From contig WPDH01000234.1 of assembly GCA_019137255.1 (NCBI GenBank), positions 62,001 through 126,000 of the forward strand: DNA of 64,000 bases, read 5' to 3'. This stretch comes from Corinectria fuckeliana. Taxonomy: Eukaryota; Ascomycota; Sordariomycetes; Hypocreales; Nectriaceae. Both the position numbers and the translations under genes were made by a program. Below are positions 47,882-59,537 of the stretch, in pieces. Position 1 is the first letter of the stretch; the number at the start of each line of letters is the position of its first letter. Below the pieces are notes generated by a model. That model was given only the letters and a program-made list of their open reading frames with translations. It made no database searches and was not told the origin of the DNA.

Positions 47882-50507
47882 TACCGCTTCTATTCGTACT
47901 ATGTAGCACGACAACGGCGTTTGTCTGAGTTCGTGATTCCAGCGAGTAAGCTAGAAGGAGCGAACGGTGGACGAGAACGGGGGGAACGGTTAGTATTCGG
48001 ACGGGCGATCCCGTGCACATGTACAGATAGCAGGAACCACCGTTGGTGCTACTCCGTACCTTCTCTTACCGAGGAGCTGTTGCCGGTCGCCTGTAGCGTG
48101 TAGTTACTACGCACTAGCCGCAACGTCACCTCAGCCGAATACCATCTGGATGGCTGATTGGAAGGACTCTGATGTCTTGCCTTGAGAGGAGAGACTTGAG
48201 TGTTGCGGAGCCCTCATCAGTCAGTCCAACTCTCAACCGTTGTGTCTCCCGAACCCCGAACCGAGCCCTGCCCGCTGTAAGGAGACTGTCCGGACTCAGT
48301 CAGAACCTGCTTCGGACGAAACTAGACGCCCCCTAAAGGTTTCCGCGGATGTCGCCTGAACATCAGGACGGGCCGGAGGGGCAACGCCACGACGATCCAC
48401 CGCCCTACCGAGCACCACAGACCAGAGGGCATTGAACGGAGGACGCAGTCCGAACGGCCAGGTGAGGCGGGTGGGCGGCGGATACGCAAGGGAGTCGAGA
48501 CTTGATGCCGCCCGCAACGAAGTACGAAGTACGTAGGTACGCTGGCTGGCCGCGCAAGGATACCTGTAGCATAGCACAGCATAACACAGCACAAGCACAG
48601 AACGGCACAAGGAGAGCAGAGACGGTTCCAACTACCGCATAACGCCGGGCGACGGGATCATCGGGACCCACAGTGCCCACCAGCAGGGTCTGTGACTGCG
48701 GAAGCCGCCGTCTTCTCGTGGACAACGGGGAGAGCACGAAACCCAGGGACCGGCGCCGTCGAGCGGGACCAAGGGTCGGCTGGCTTCGCAGTGGAGGCGA
48801 TCCTCGCTCAAGCCAGCTGACGGCGGCGGCGATGTTGTCGCTGCCATGCCGTAGCCGACCAGGGCAAGCTGTATCTCAGTAAGACCTTTGCCGCAGAGGC
48901 GCAGAGGTGCCGTGCCGAGACGCTGCGCTGCGATCCAGATCGGCGCTCGAGACACCTCTGCCGCGACCAAAGAACCCAGACAGCCCGGAGAAAATAGAAA
49001 GAACCAGACCTGACTTCAGCGTGTTGCCGGCAAAGCAACAACCGGCAGCAACAGCCGGCCACCAGCCAAAGCCCAGCACCACCGGTCTTGTCCGGGCTGA
49101 GTGAGGCCTGGAGAGCAGAGAGGAAAATTTCGAATTTCGAGATTGGATGCCAGGCTCAGGGATCCCCCGGCTCTTCAAACTTCAACTACGAAGCAGGGCT
49201 GCGTCCACGCCCCCTCCACCTTCGTCCAAGCTCCAAGCTCCCCCAGCACCGGCGCCTCTTTTAGCGTCTCAAGACCCTTGTCGAGATCCCGCATCCCAAT
49301 GCCACACCCACGTCCCTAAACTCGACCTCACGTCTGTGTATGAAAAGAAAGCATCTCCAAAGATGAGACCTGAAGGGACCGCGAGGACAAGGCCACAGAA
49401 GCAACGCTGCTGGGGCAATGGCCTTGTGTCTGGTCGAGACCTTGTCACTGGCGTTTCAATTCACCCACCGTCTACGTTCACGTCTCTGCCTCCACCTCCA
49501 CTGGCCAGCGGCCGCCAGACGCGCCACAAACCTGGCAAGTTGCTATCTTAAACTAGCAGACAAGAGAAGTCCGGCACTCTCGAGAGGGACTTTCCGGGGA
49601 AGAGCCCCCCTGTTGGGCTCCCGCAATTGTCTCATCTGCGACTACGAGTTACCAGACGGAAGACCTGCTATCAAAAAGGACGGATCAGACACCCAGTCTT
49701 TTACAACCCAGTCTGGGCAATCAGGAGGACTAGACATGGGTCATTCCCCCTCCCTCAAAGGCAAGCCTCTCTCAGTGGCATCCTGGCCCCCTCCTTTGAT
49801 CACCTCGCAGCGACCCGGAAACCTCAAATGATCCTGGTCTTGCCGTCCTGGTCTAGGTGGGCATCCCATTCCCACGCCCCTGGTCCACCCCTAGTGTCCG
49901 CTTGTGGGGGGGTGGTTTGGGAGCTTGAAAGTCCACATCCCAAGCCAGAAATAATGACGAGACCTGGATCACCTTTCTGTTGGTATCCCGGAGTGTGGTC
50001 AAGGAGGTACATACCAGACTCGTAGACCCGCTCGTAGAGGATCTCCGAGCTTTACCGCTCGATTGGCTCCAAGAGATTTGACCCATGCGCGCATCAAGCT
50101 GCCTCGCACATCCATCGGATATATGTACTTGGGCCTCGCTCCCCATATCTCTAACCTTTCAGTCAATCCGTCTCACACAAACCTCCTCAGCCGCCGCCCT
50201 CAAGACACCTCACGACACTGTCTCTCCTCTTCTCTTACATATATTCCCGTGACCCCTCTTCTGCCTTAGATTCATCCGTTTCACTACGCCCATCTTAACT
50301 CTTCTTGAGTTTCCTCCGATCAACAATCAAATAAAACCACCATACCTACACAAGCAGTCTTCCTTGTGTCTCTCACCTAGGACAACACCACACTATCCTC
50401 ACTTGTCAGTCCTGCTCTCGAAGCAAGGCTGACTGGACCCGCCAAACTGGCTCTTACCGCACAACCCACAGGTCCCCCTAACTGGGGACGCTGGCCCCAG
50501 CAACTCC

Positions 50508-50525
50508 ATGGGGACTATGCCATGA
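50508..50525 (+). promoter_or_regulatory. Five-codon upstream ORF overlapping the main start (ATGA)
   Basis: ATG at 50508 opens Met-Gly-Thr-Met-Pro and stops at TGA 50523-50525. The stop shares bases with the main ATG at 50522 (sequence ATGA). No other ATG lies in the preceding 100 bases. This geometry is suited to termination-reinitiation control of the transcription factor, if the mRNA starts upstream of it. Confidence 0.5.
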
Positions 50526-52096
50526 TGGAGGCGCCGTCGATGCTGCCCTTTGACTCCCGAACTTCCACATCTGCGCCTCTCCAGCGACCCGTTATGGCTC
50601 CTCACTACATGGTCGCCAATCCGTACAGCTCTGGCCCGATGACCGGCCTCGCAGCGCCTCACTACCAGGCTCCCAACCCGTACCAGTTTGGAGGTTACCA
50701 CAGCCCGCCTACTCCTCCTCACCAGTCTCCACAGTTCAAGCATGAATACCATGGCCGTCGAGTGATGGGACCCGACAGCGATCACGGCCGAGCATTTTCC
50801 TACGCTCGGGAAACGAAACCAAACCCATACGGAGAGCAGGCACCCTCTCCCGCAAGAAGCGATTCGCAGGCCTCTACGACACGATCCAGCTGCTCGAACC
50901 CGTCTCTTTGCTCCAAGACTATCACCTCCAACGCAACTCTTAACCCCAAGCACCAAGTCAGCTTTGAAACTGAAGTCGATGTCTTGATGAAGGCCATCCA
51001 GAAGAAGGCCGACAAGGAGGTCGACATTACACAACCGCTCACTCCCGGAATGTCGCCTGCCTCCGAAGTATGCTTGGACCATAGCACTCCCCTACAAATT
51101 GATATGAAGGTGGCCCGGAGACGATACATCTGCAACGGTCCCAACTGCAAGAAGAGCTTCACTCAGAAGACTCACCTCGACATCCATCGCCGAACCCACA
51201 CCGGTGACAAGCCCTACGTAAGTTGGCAGAAAGTCATTGCAAGCTCCCCGACACTGACAAATACAGAACTGCGACTTCCCCGGGTGCAAGCTCACCTTCT
51301 CCCAGCTCGGGAACTTGAAGGTAAGACAATTGGTCCATTCTAACACGAAACACGGGACTGACATGGGGAACTAGACTCACAGACGCCGTCACACTGGCGA
51401 GCGGCCGTACTCTTGCGAACAGTGTGGCCGAAGATTTGCGCAACGAGGCAACGTCCGAGCTCATGAGCAAACCCATCAGGGACTCAAGCCTTTCATCTGC
51501 AGGCTGGATGGATGCAACAAGACCTTTTCTCAACTGGGAAACATGAAGGTACGCGACTGTCCCTTTCTGTTGCATTGGAAAACATGCTAAGACAACTGCA
51601 GACGCACCAGAACAACTTCCACAAGAACACGCTCAAGACTCTCACCACTAGGTTCGCCCAGATCCTCTCCTCGGGTGACGAGGTCCCCGAGGTCGACCGC
51701 GAGCTCTTTGAGTACTTTGCTACTCACTATAAGAACAGCAACAAGGGCATCAAGGGACGCGGAAAGGCGCGCGTCGTCGCTGAGCGCAAGATAAAGACCG
51801 CCCCCAAGTCGCCCGTCACCGCACAATACCCTCTCCCACAGATCCCTCCCCCGCAGCAAATTCATCATCACCAGCAACACCACGGTCTGACCCACCCGGG
51901 TAGCCTGGCAGCCTACAGCATGAGCCGTGGCCACGCCAACATGATGAACAACATGCACCGGGAGCCACATGCTGCTGGCTATGAGATGTTCGAGATGGAA
52001 GGAGAACACCACCCGGTCCAGACTTCCAGTGCTGGTGGTATGCTTTACGAGGATGAGCACGGCAGGCAGATGGGCTTCAACGAGCGCATGTACTGA
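50522..52096 (+). CDS. Azf1-like C2H2 zinc-finger transcription factor
   Basis: Nuclear DNA-binding regulator with four C2H2 fingers. Four exons (50522-51217, 51267-51320, 51375-51548, 51602-52096), all joined in phase 0, encode 472 residues. Finger 1 starts YICNGPNCKKSF and has the linker HTGDKPY; finger 2 is NCDFPGCKLTFSQLGNLK; finger 3 (SCEQCGRRFAQRGNVRAH) uses CxxC; finger 4 (ICRLDGCNKTFSQLGNMK) ends in HxxxxH and leads into HKNTLKTLTTRFAQI, the post-finger helix typical of Azf1-type proteins. The first 230 residues are Pro/Tyr/Ser-rich and disordered, and the C-terminus is His/Gln-rich (HHHQQHHGL). Introns fall exactly between or within fingers. Related factors in filamentous fungi affect conidiation and virulence, but targets here are unknown. 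The gene has about 18 kb of gene-free DNA upstream and a tiny upstream ORF overlapping its start. Confidence 0.92.
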
Positions 52097-54644
52097 GCAG
52101 CTCACACTTACGACAACATGATGACGATCACGAGTAACCTATGACCCATCAAGGGCTTTCTGGCTTCGCAGGAAGAGGTTTATCAAAAACAAAACGAACC
52201 CGGATTAATCAAAGACTCCGGCGTCAAAGGTTCAGACAGAACCAACAAGGCGGCAAATCAGCATGACTGTTTCTTTCTTTCTTTCTTTCATTTTGGTTCG
52301 TCATTTCTTGGGGCTGGCGGTGTGCTTCTGTTGCATTTCGCAACTGAAGGAAAACAAAAAAACGGCATGGGGATGTCAAAGGAGTCGAAAACGAAACGCT
52401 TGGTCGAAAGCCAGCGATCGATGGGGTGGTAACCTTTTTTGTTCGGTTTTTTTTGGTTCCCTTGGTACGAAAGTATTTGCTTTCGAGGTCGGTTGTTTGA
52501 ACACTTTTGCACGCGGGTAACTATCCATGGGGTTATGCCCCTTGTTGCGGACATGATACCAAACAGTCCTAATTCCCTTTGTCATCAGCTTTGGTACTGC
52601 GCTTCTTGCTGTCCTGTACAAAAGCGGAGGTCTGTTCTGGCTTTTTCTCTGTTCTAATTATTGGCTTGGGTTGGAGCGTTTGTCTGTTGATTTGTGGATG
52701 AACGAAGGGCATGGGAGGCTTGGTCTGTGGTCCCATCAGTGGGCTTGTCCATTGACCGCTTGGTCTGGACTCAGCACTTGGAAAAGAGCGGTTTCATCCG
52801 CGAGAGGGTTTTTGGGTTTCAGCTTGTGTGTTCTGTGGATTTCCTTTCTGCGTGCGCAAGGGAGGGTGTTATGAGCGGGAATGAAGGCATTGCATTGCAT
52901 CACGGGGTTATTAGACCCCCCGCCCCAAGGAGCATTGGTGGTGCATGGTATCGGAGTTTTTAGACTCGAGGCAATGGAGCATTAGGCCGGCATGGGGAAG
53001 GTGACCGGGCTAGCGAGGCATCTTGGCCCTTGGAGACGCGAGTTTTCTCGGTGTCGTTGAACAAGTGAAAGGCTTCTATTCTACCTGAATTGAACGAGCA
53101 CTAGTTTCTTCCTGCACAACATACCATGCCCTGGTCCGAACTAACTTGTGATAGCCATGATTATGGATGGGGTTAAAAGGGACTTTTTAAGTCTTGCGAA
53201 AATGGAGCTCCTCCAACCAGGTCAACTCTACACGTGGGCGGGATCTGGTCTAAGAAGTTTGTTAAGCCCTAATGTAAGGACTAAGGACGGGCGACCACCT
53301 GCAATACAACCAGCGAACTGGATCAAGTCTCTAAGCAAAAAGTATGTATACACACAGAAGGTTTGGCGCGTGGTTCGGGGACACCAAAAGAAAAGAAATG
53401 CCGCAACAGATTTTTTTTGGAGTAGATGCCATGCAGCCTCCCTCTTTGTCACGAGAGCGGTATGAGATAACAACCAATTCCCGACGATACGATAGGCTTG
53501 TCTTCGTAGTGGAGGAAGGAGGAGCACTTGGAAAGGTTACGGCGACCTTGGCCTTTCTGGGCGATGGAGCGGACCGTTGGCGTTCGGCTCTTTTTGCGCC
53601 GGATACTAGTAGTTGCTGTTGCCGGGAACTGTTGGGCAAACGTCTGGCAGGTACCTTCGTAGTCGGGCATCAACCCGGAGAAGAGAGGCCGGTGGAGGGT
53701 TAGAGCGTCGAGCGGCGGCAAGGTCAAGGGAGAGTCGGTTCACAGAGGAAGGCTCGTGACGCGGAGATGTCGTGGATGGCTCGTCGTGGACTCGATCTCA
53801 AACCCTACCGAACTACTGTGTGCAATGTACTTGTGAGACACCCTTCTCCAAACGGTGAGATGGGGTCCCAGCCATCGGATTGTGTAGACGGGACTGCATG
53901 TGCCTGCTTCCGGCGATTTGGCTGCAGCCCCTCAGATTCACCGCTTTGAAAAGTGGTGAATATTGGGCGCAAAGCTGATGGCGGATCGGCCCTGAACTGC
54001 AGCCCGAGTGCCTCTTGAGTTGCAATGACGAGCATATATGTCTGTCTCATCCCGTCTGCTGCGGGTTGTGCAGGGCTCACCGCTGTGGAACGACGCGGTT
54101 GTTCCCAGGGCTGAGGGTAACGACGCAAGCCATCTTCTGCAGGCTGGGCTAGCCACAGGTGACCTCCACAGCGCATCTGCGAGATGGGGTTCTGCCATGG
54201 GTCGTTGTCCTCGGGACAAGAACCGGAGCTCCCCTACCCCTACCTTAACTGTACTGCATGGTACCTGTGTGGCTGCGGCTCAGGGCAAACGTGGTTTGCC
54301 GGGTTGGCTGAAGCCAAAATGCTTTTCTCAGCTGCATCGTTTCATCTGAGTAGTGAGGCGGGGCGGGAGGCGAGAGTGAACGAGAGAAGAGGCAGTATCA
54401 TTTTCAGGAGGCCGAGGAAACGAACACGCTAGGCCGGAGAAGAATTTCCGCGAAACTGGGTTGGTTCGTGCCTGAGACGAGCTATGCTCAAGCTGAAGAC
54501 TGTAGCCCAGCCAGCCGATCTTGTCTTCATCTCCCCTCCGCCCAATAGCTTCATGCAAGGGAGACTGGAAAACTGCATCTGAATCTTCAGGAGGGCCCGA
54601 CAACTGGACGGCCCGCAAGGTGACACTACGGCGCGACCGACGGC
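52097..54644. other. Intergenic region without supported gene
   Basis: About 2.5 kb. The first kilobase looks like a long 3' UTR or spacer (T-rich runs, a (TTTC)5 tract at 52270-52289). Open frames on both strands overlap and lack domains. It ends at the 3' end of urm1, so the two genes converge. Confidence 0.5.
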
Positions 54645-55660
54645 CTAGCCTCCGTGCAGAGTTGAGACAAACAGAATGCTGTCACCACCCTGGACCTCGT
54701 AGGCCTCCTCGCCCTCGAGCTCCCAGTCGGCGTCATTGATTAAAACCAGGATACCTGGGCGACTGTCGCCACCTGATTAGCCGCAGAGCTACAATTAGGG
54801 AGGGAGTGTGCGGGAGGGAGAGAGGGGGGCTCCGATATTAGATTCCGGGGCCGAACTGCGGACCATGATGCCGGTACTTGCAGCTGAGATAGAGGGGAGT
54901 GAGTGTAGCGGGCGAATGCAAGGCAAGGCAAGACGAGGCAAGGGGAAATATTGTACAGCATGCATGTAGAATAGATCAGAAGGCCGGCGAATGATCAGGT
55001 TCGCAAGGCAGCAGGGGAGGGGGAGTGGAGGACAGCCAAGACATACATGTGGTTGTCGAGAACGAATAGGTCTTTACGACTATCGTCCATGACATGCTCG
55101 CAGAGATAGTCAATGAGATGAGCGAGGGTAGTAGCCCGGCCATCCTTGTCGATGGCGGGGATGGTCAGGGCATGGCTGCGCTGATGAGAGAAAAGCATCT
55201 CAAGGCCTCCACTGGGAGAAGAGTCCACATGGTTAGCGTAACAACACAAACACAATGTCCTGACATACGCCAAACGAAAAAGAAACGAGAGAAGAGAGGA
55301 CGACCGCCCGCTTGGGAAGTGTGGGGGTAAGGGGATCGCAATGTTTGCGTGGCCGGCATCAGCATTAGCAACAGATTCAGGGTACAGGCTTCGAAGAAGG
55401 GTGAAGTAGGAGGCGTGAGGCGAGAGGCACAAACGTGCGAAGCGTGGCGGTTGCTAGCATCATAAAGTGCCAGACATGTACCTACCTACGCCAGAGTGGA
55501 GGCGTGAGGTGAGGCGAGGATGACAGCTCACAAAATGACGAGATGAGAGAGAGACGGACGCAACACGCTGGACTCACGAGAACTCGACGGTGATGGAGAG
55601 CTGGGGATCGGTGGCGGTGGCGGTGGCAGGAGCGGCCGCTGGGGAGGAGGAATTGGCCAT
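54645..55660 (-). CDS. urm1: Urm1, ubiquitin-related modifier / sulfur carrier
   Basis: Ubiquitin-like sulfur carrier that supplies sulfur for 2-thiolation of wobble uridine 34 in tRNAs and can also be conjugated to proteins. Three exons on the minus strand (55578-55660, 55047-55211, 54645-54762) encode 121 residues. The protein has a Ser/Ala/Thr-rich 20-residue start, then ITVEFSGGLEMLF, then LIDYLCEHVM and KDLFVLDNHIRPGILVLIN, and ends FVSTLHGG. The C-terminal Gly-Gly is the site activated by Uba4. Splice phases close exactly at S|GGLEM and at the Ile of HIRPG. The introns (366 and 284 bp) are long for this genome. It is divergent from elp2, another gene of the same tRNA wobble pathway, 1.24 kb away. 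Confidence 0.94.
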
Positions 55661-55977
55661 GGCGAGAAGGATCGAGGATGGATCGCCAGGATGTTCGTAG
55701 ACGGTGGATGATGGTGTTTGGTGATGGTATGCTATTGCTGTCGCAGGCTCGAGCGAGGGTGATGTCCGATATCCCGGTCCCTCCCTTTTCGCCTTCCGCG
55801 GTTCTAGAGCGCGTACCCGTATATTACAGCGCACACAACAGATCGCCTATTCCAGCCTGACTTGGCGTGTTCCTGGCGAGAGTGGGGGATCGCTTGGTTG
55901 TTTGTGGTTTTTCTTGGTGTCGTATTCTGCAAATTGGCTTATTCCCGCTGGGCTGTGTAGGTACCTAGATTACTTCG

Positions 55978-55998
55978 TACTTCGTACTGTACGAAGTA
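55978..55998. repeat. Inverted repeat TACTTCGTAC-T-GTACGAAGTA
   Basis: Ten-base arms are exact inverted copies with one central base; an extra half-site TACTTCGTAC overlaps on the left (from 55971). The wording is the same as the TAC/GTA palindromes in the 32-50 kb region. Confidence 0.9.
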
Positions 55999-56746
55999 GG
56001 AGCTCGGGATGAAACTCGACGCACGCTCGCGGAGCTTAGCAGAAAAAGGCAATGGCTCCGGTAGTGCAGTTGGCGATGCGATGCGGTGCGATATGCTGCG
56101 ATGCAAGCACGGAGGGATGGATGGTTTTGGACTGCCGTCGTCAAGATCGAGTCGTTGTTGTTTGCGGTCACGTGAGCTGTCTCTATACTTCAAACAACAT
56201 CAGACCATGTTTGCATGCTCATCTATCTGTGAAGAATAAACTGGGGCTTAGATGCTCAAGCCTGTCGAGTCAAATGCCATTCCAAGATTTCGGTCAAAGA
56301 GTTGTGATTGTATCTCTTGGCGCAGCAACTCCATCCCTGACTCTGAGAGGCGACATGTCCGGGTCTCTCATCTAACCTCTTTACAGCCTGCTTAAAACTT
56401 TCTAACTGGAAGAAGGAAACTCATTGAACATGACGAAAGTATGTTATTAAGAAGGCAAGATAATTGGTACGAGTTTACAACCGACCAGGACATAGGAGGT
56501 GTCGACCCGACAGTTACTAACACTTGACGCATCTGAGAGTATTCCCTGTATCAGTTGCTTGAATTGTGTTGCGTCTGTGCTGTATACTACTGGATGCCAT
56601 GACATTAAACAGAGTCAGTCCATAGATCATAGTAAGCACAGAGCCAGGAGACATCAGCAGAACCCCAAATTAATTTATCGAGTTTTGTTTGGGAGCTTGA
56701 TTCAACCGCTGCTGCTGCTACTCATCAATTAGGGCAGCAAAACGAA

Positions 56747-56773
56747 GCGCTGTAGCGCTGTAGCGCACAGCGC
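56747..56773. repeat. Inverted repeat GCGCTGT ... ACAGCGC
   Basis: Seven-base arms separated by 13 bases, with an internal direct copy of GCGCTGTA; about 130 bp upstream of the elp2 ATG. Confidence 0.7.
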
Positions 56774-56901
56774 AAAGATCGTCGATGACATAAGCGCCCA
56801 TGAACCAACATCTCAACTACAAGCCTCGCAGCCAATCAGCTCCCGAGTTGGACACAAATTTCAGACTCACATCTACGGCGTCGGCAGCAATTTCGACGAC
56901 A

Positions 56902-59537
56902 ATGGCTGGCAGCCCTGTTTCGGTCGAGTACTTGTCGACAGGGGCAAACCGGCAGACGGCCGTTGCGGATTGGAGCCGCGGAGGCATCTTGGCCTTTGGC
57001 GCCGACATCAACGTCGCTCTGTGGAGGCCTGCTGTGAGTCTTGGTGCTGCCCCTCCTTGGTGAACTCCTGGGTTGAGGTCGTCAGGCGTCACATACTGAC
57101 AATGTTTCCTTCTAGCTGCAACCGCTCAAGGGCGTCACAGCACTTCTGGCTGGTCACAAGGCAACCGTCAAGGCCGTGTCCTTTCTCCCCGAGGCCGATG
57201 GAGATGCATCGTCCTATCTAATCACGGGCTCTGACGACAGGACGCTCATCATCTGGAAGGCTTCCTGTGGCAGAGAAGACTTTGCCCCCCTCCAAACATC
57301 ATCCGAGCACAAAGGCGCCATCAACTGTATTTCAGCATTGCGGGTCAAGACTGAGTCCCCTAGATGGATCATTGCCACTGGGGCCGCCGATGCTTCCATC
57401 AACATCTGGAGTTTTGAAAGCGACCAGCTCCAGCTGCTGCAGTCTCTCAAGACAGTTCCCAAATACTTCCCCCTCGCGCTATCCCTAAGCTACCTTGGCG
57501 ACAGTGACGATGTCTTTGTCCTCGCCTCTGCTGGAACGCGAGACATCGTCCAGATTTTGACCGCCGAGGTCAGCGCGGACAGGGTCAACTTTCAAGTGCA
57601 GGCGACCCTTTCCGGCCACGAGGGCTGGATCAGATCTCTCAGCTTCGCCAGGGAGGCAGATCAGCCGGGCAGCGACTTGCTCCTCGCCTCCGCCAGCCAA
57701 GACAAGTACGTCCGCATCTGGAGAATCCACCAGGGCAAAGAACTGCCTGCCATCGCGGCCAGAGGATCTGACCCCTCGAGCGATGCGTACCTCCCCGGGA
57801 AGTCCCCTTCCAACAAGGCTCATCGGCTCCAATCTGCCGGCAAGGACTTTTCGGTTACCTTCGAGGCCCTCCTGCTTGGGCACGAGGACTGGATCTACAG
57901 CGCACGCTGGTGCAGGCAGACGGACGGCAAACTACAGCTGCTGTCCACCTCGGCGGACAACTCCCTTGCCATCTGGGAAGCGGACCCCAGCTCTGGAATC
58001 TGGGTCAGTATGGTAAGACTTGGTGAGATTAGCAGAGAAAAGGGCGCGACTACGGCAACCGGCAGTACGGGTGGTTTCTGGACGGGCCTGTGGTCCCCTG
58101 ACGGCACCTCAGTCGCCTGCCTAGGTCGCACCGGAAGTTGGAGACGGTGGCAGTACGTTGCCCCTGAGGACTCCTGGCGGCCCTGCGTCGCCGTTACGGG
58201 CCACACGAGGGCTGTCACGGGCATCTCGTGGGCCAGAAACGGCGACTACCTCATGTCGACGAGTTCGGACCAGACAACCCGGCTGCACACGAGATGGAGG
58301 GGCCCGGGGGCCGAGACATGGCACGAAATGTCCCGACCCCAGATCCACGGCTATGATCTCAACTGCATCGACTCCCTCGGCGACTCCCAGTTTGTGTCTG
58401 GCGCGGATGAAAAGCTCATGCGGGTGTTCAGCGAGCCAAAGGCAGTAGCCTCGATGCTTAGTCGTCTAGCCGGCATCGGTGGCGACGTGGATGTCCAAGC
58501 CATGCCTGACGCAGCCAACATGCCTGTGCTTGGCCTCTCCAACAAGGCCATTGATGCCGTGGACGACGACCTAGAGATCCAGCCCGTTGACGATCGGGAT
58601 CGGGAGGCGATGGATCCGGCGTCGGTTGTCAAGAAATCACAGCTCGAAATCGACCACCCCCCGTACGAAGAGACGCTCTCTCGCCACACCCTCTGGCCCG
58701 AGACGGAGAAGCTGTATGGCCACGGCTACGAGATCTCGTGCCTCGCAGCGAGCAGCGATGGAAAGCTCGTGGCCAGCGCCTGCAAGGCCAGCTCGACCAA
58801 CCACGCCGTCATCCGCCTCTTCGAGACGGAGCGCTGGACGGAGCTCCGACCGCCCCTCACAGCGCACTCTCTCACCACCACGCGGCTGCGCTTCTCGGCC
58901 AACGACCAGTACCTTCTCAGTGTCGGGCGAGACCGGCAGTGGGCTGTCTTTGAGCGAGCCCCCGAGGAGGAAGCGGCTTACAAACTCCTGCAGGCCAACC
59001 CCAAGGGCCACACCCGTATGATTCTCGATGCTGCGTGGGCGCCCTCGGCGACGCCCTTGTTTGCCACTGCTGGCCGAGACAAACAGGTCCGGATCTGGGC
59101 GTCCAAGGCCGGCGACGATGGAAAGCTCCAGTTCACTCAGGCAGCGGCCATCACAAGCGGCGCGCCTGTTACTTCGGTTGACTTCCTCCCCCAATCGGTC
59201 AATGACAGACTCGTCCTCGCTGTCGGGACGGAACTTGGGAATCTCGCCCTGTATTTGATCAAGCCAGACGGCTCCGGCACTGTAGAGAAGCCAGCGTGTG
59301 CATCGTAAGTGTTTCTTCCTCCCCCCCCCCTCCTTCTAAACGTCACATTGCAAAATTGCACGACTCGGCTAACCCGTGGACCACAACAGTTTCTGCTTAC
59401 CCAAGGCGGTGCTGCAGCTCGCCTGGAGACCTATAGCAAGAGAGGGGGCGATGCGGGAGTACGAGCTCGCGGTTGCGGGAGAGGATAGCTCGCTCAGGGT
59501 TTATGCGTTTAGTCACGGGTATCTCGAGGGCTCATGA
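56902..59537 (+). CDS. elp2: Elp2, Elongator complex WD40 subunit
   Basis: WD40 scaffold of the Elongator complex, which forms the cm5/mcm5 side chain on wobble uridine 34 of tRNAs. Three exons (56902-57033, 57116-59304, 59390-59537) encode 822 residues, the usual length for Elp2, with two seven-bladed propellers expected. WD-type motifs seen include LLAGHKATVKAVSFL, SDDRTLIIWKA, LSGHEGWIRSLSFA, SASQDKYVRIWRIHQGKE, LLGHEDWIYSARW, VTGHTRAVTGISWA and AGRDKQVRIWAS. The N-terminus (VEYLSTGANRQTAVADWS) and the block YGHGYEISCLAASSDGKLVAS are characteristic. The last exon ends VAGEDSSLRVYAFSHG. The start at 56902 was chosen over 56800 by fit to Elp2 N-termini. Divergent partner urm1 works on the same nucleotide. 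Confidence 0.95.

Larger units (their letters stand above)
32409..50521. other. 18-kb region without recognisable genes
   Basis: I checked both strands and found no domain, no conserved splice chain and no transposase or reverse-transcriptase motif. The open frames present (the largest under 200 codons) overlap each other on both strands and are Arg/Ser/Pro-rich, as chance frames in GC-balanced DNA are. By eye the base composition resembles the genic parts rather than AT-rich RIP-mutated repeats. It contains simple repeats, a small assembly gap and several palindromes listed separately. The right end leads into the C2H2 factor gene and is pyrimidine-rich from about 50,140, so part of it is likely promoter and long 5' leader. 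Confidence 0.6.
55661..56901. promoter_or_regulatory. Divergent promoter region, urm1 and elp2
   Basis: 1.24 kb between the two start codons, so it carries both promoters. It contains a 10-bp-arm inverted repeat at 55978-55998 and a GCGCTGT/ACAGCGC inverted repeat at 56747-56773. An ATG at 56800 is in frame with elp2 but the extension is unlike Elp2 N-termini. Confidence 0.5.

Noticed and set aside
56800..56901. Upstream in-frame ATG extending Elp2 by 34 residues
   Set aside because: The residues do not resemble Elp2 N-termini, which begin close to the Met at 56902.
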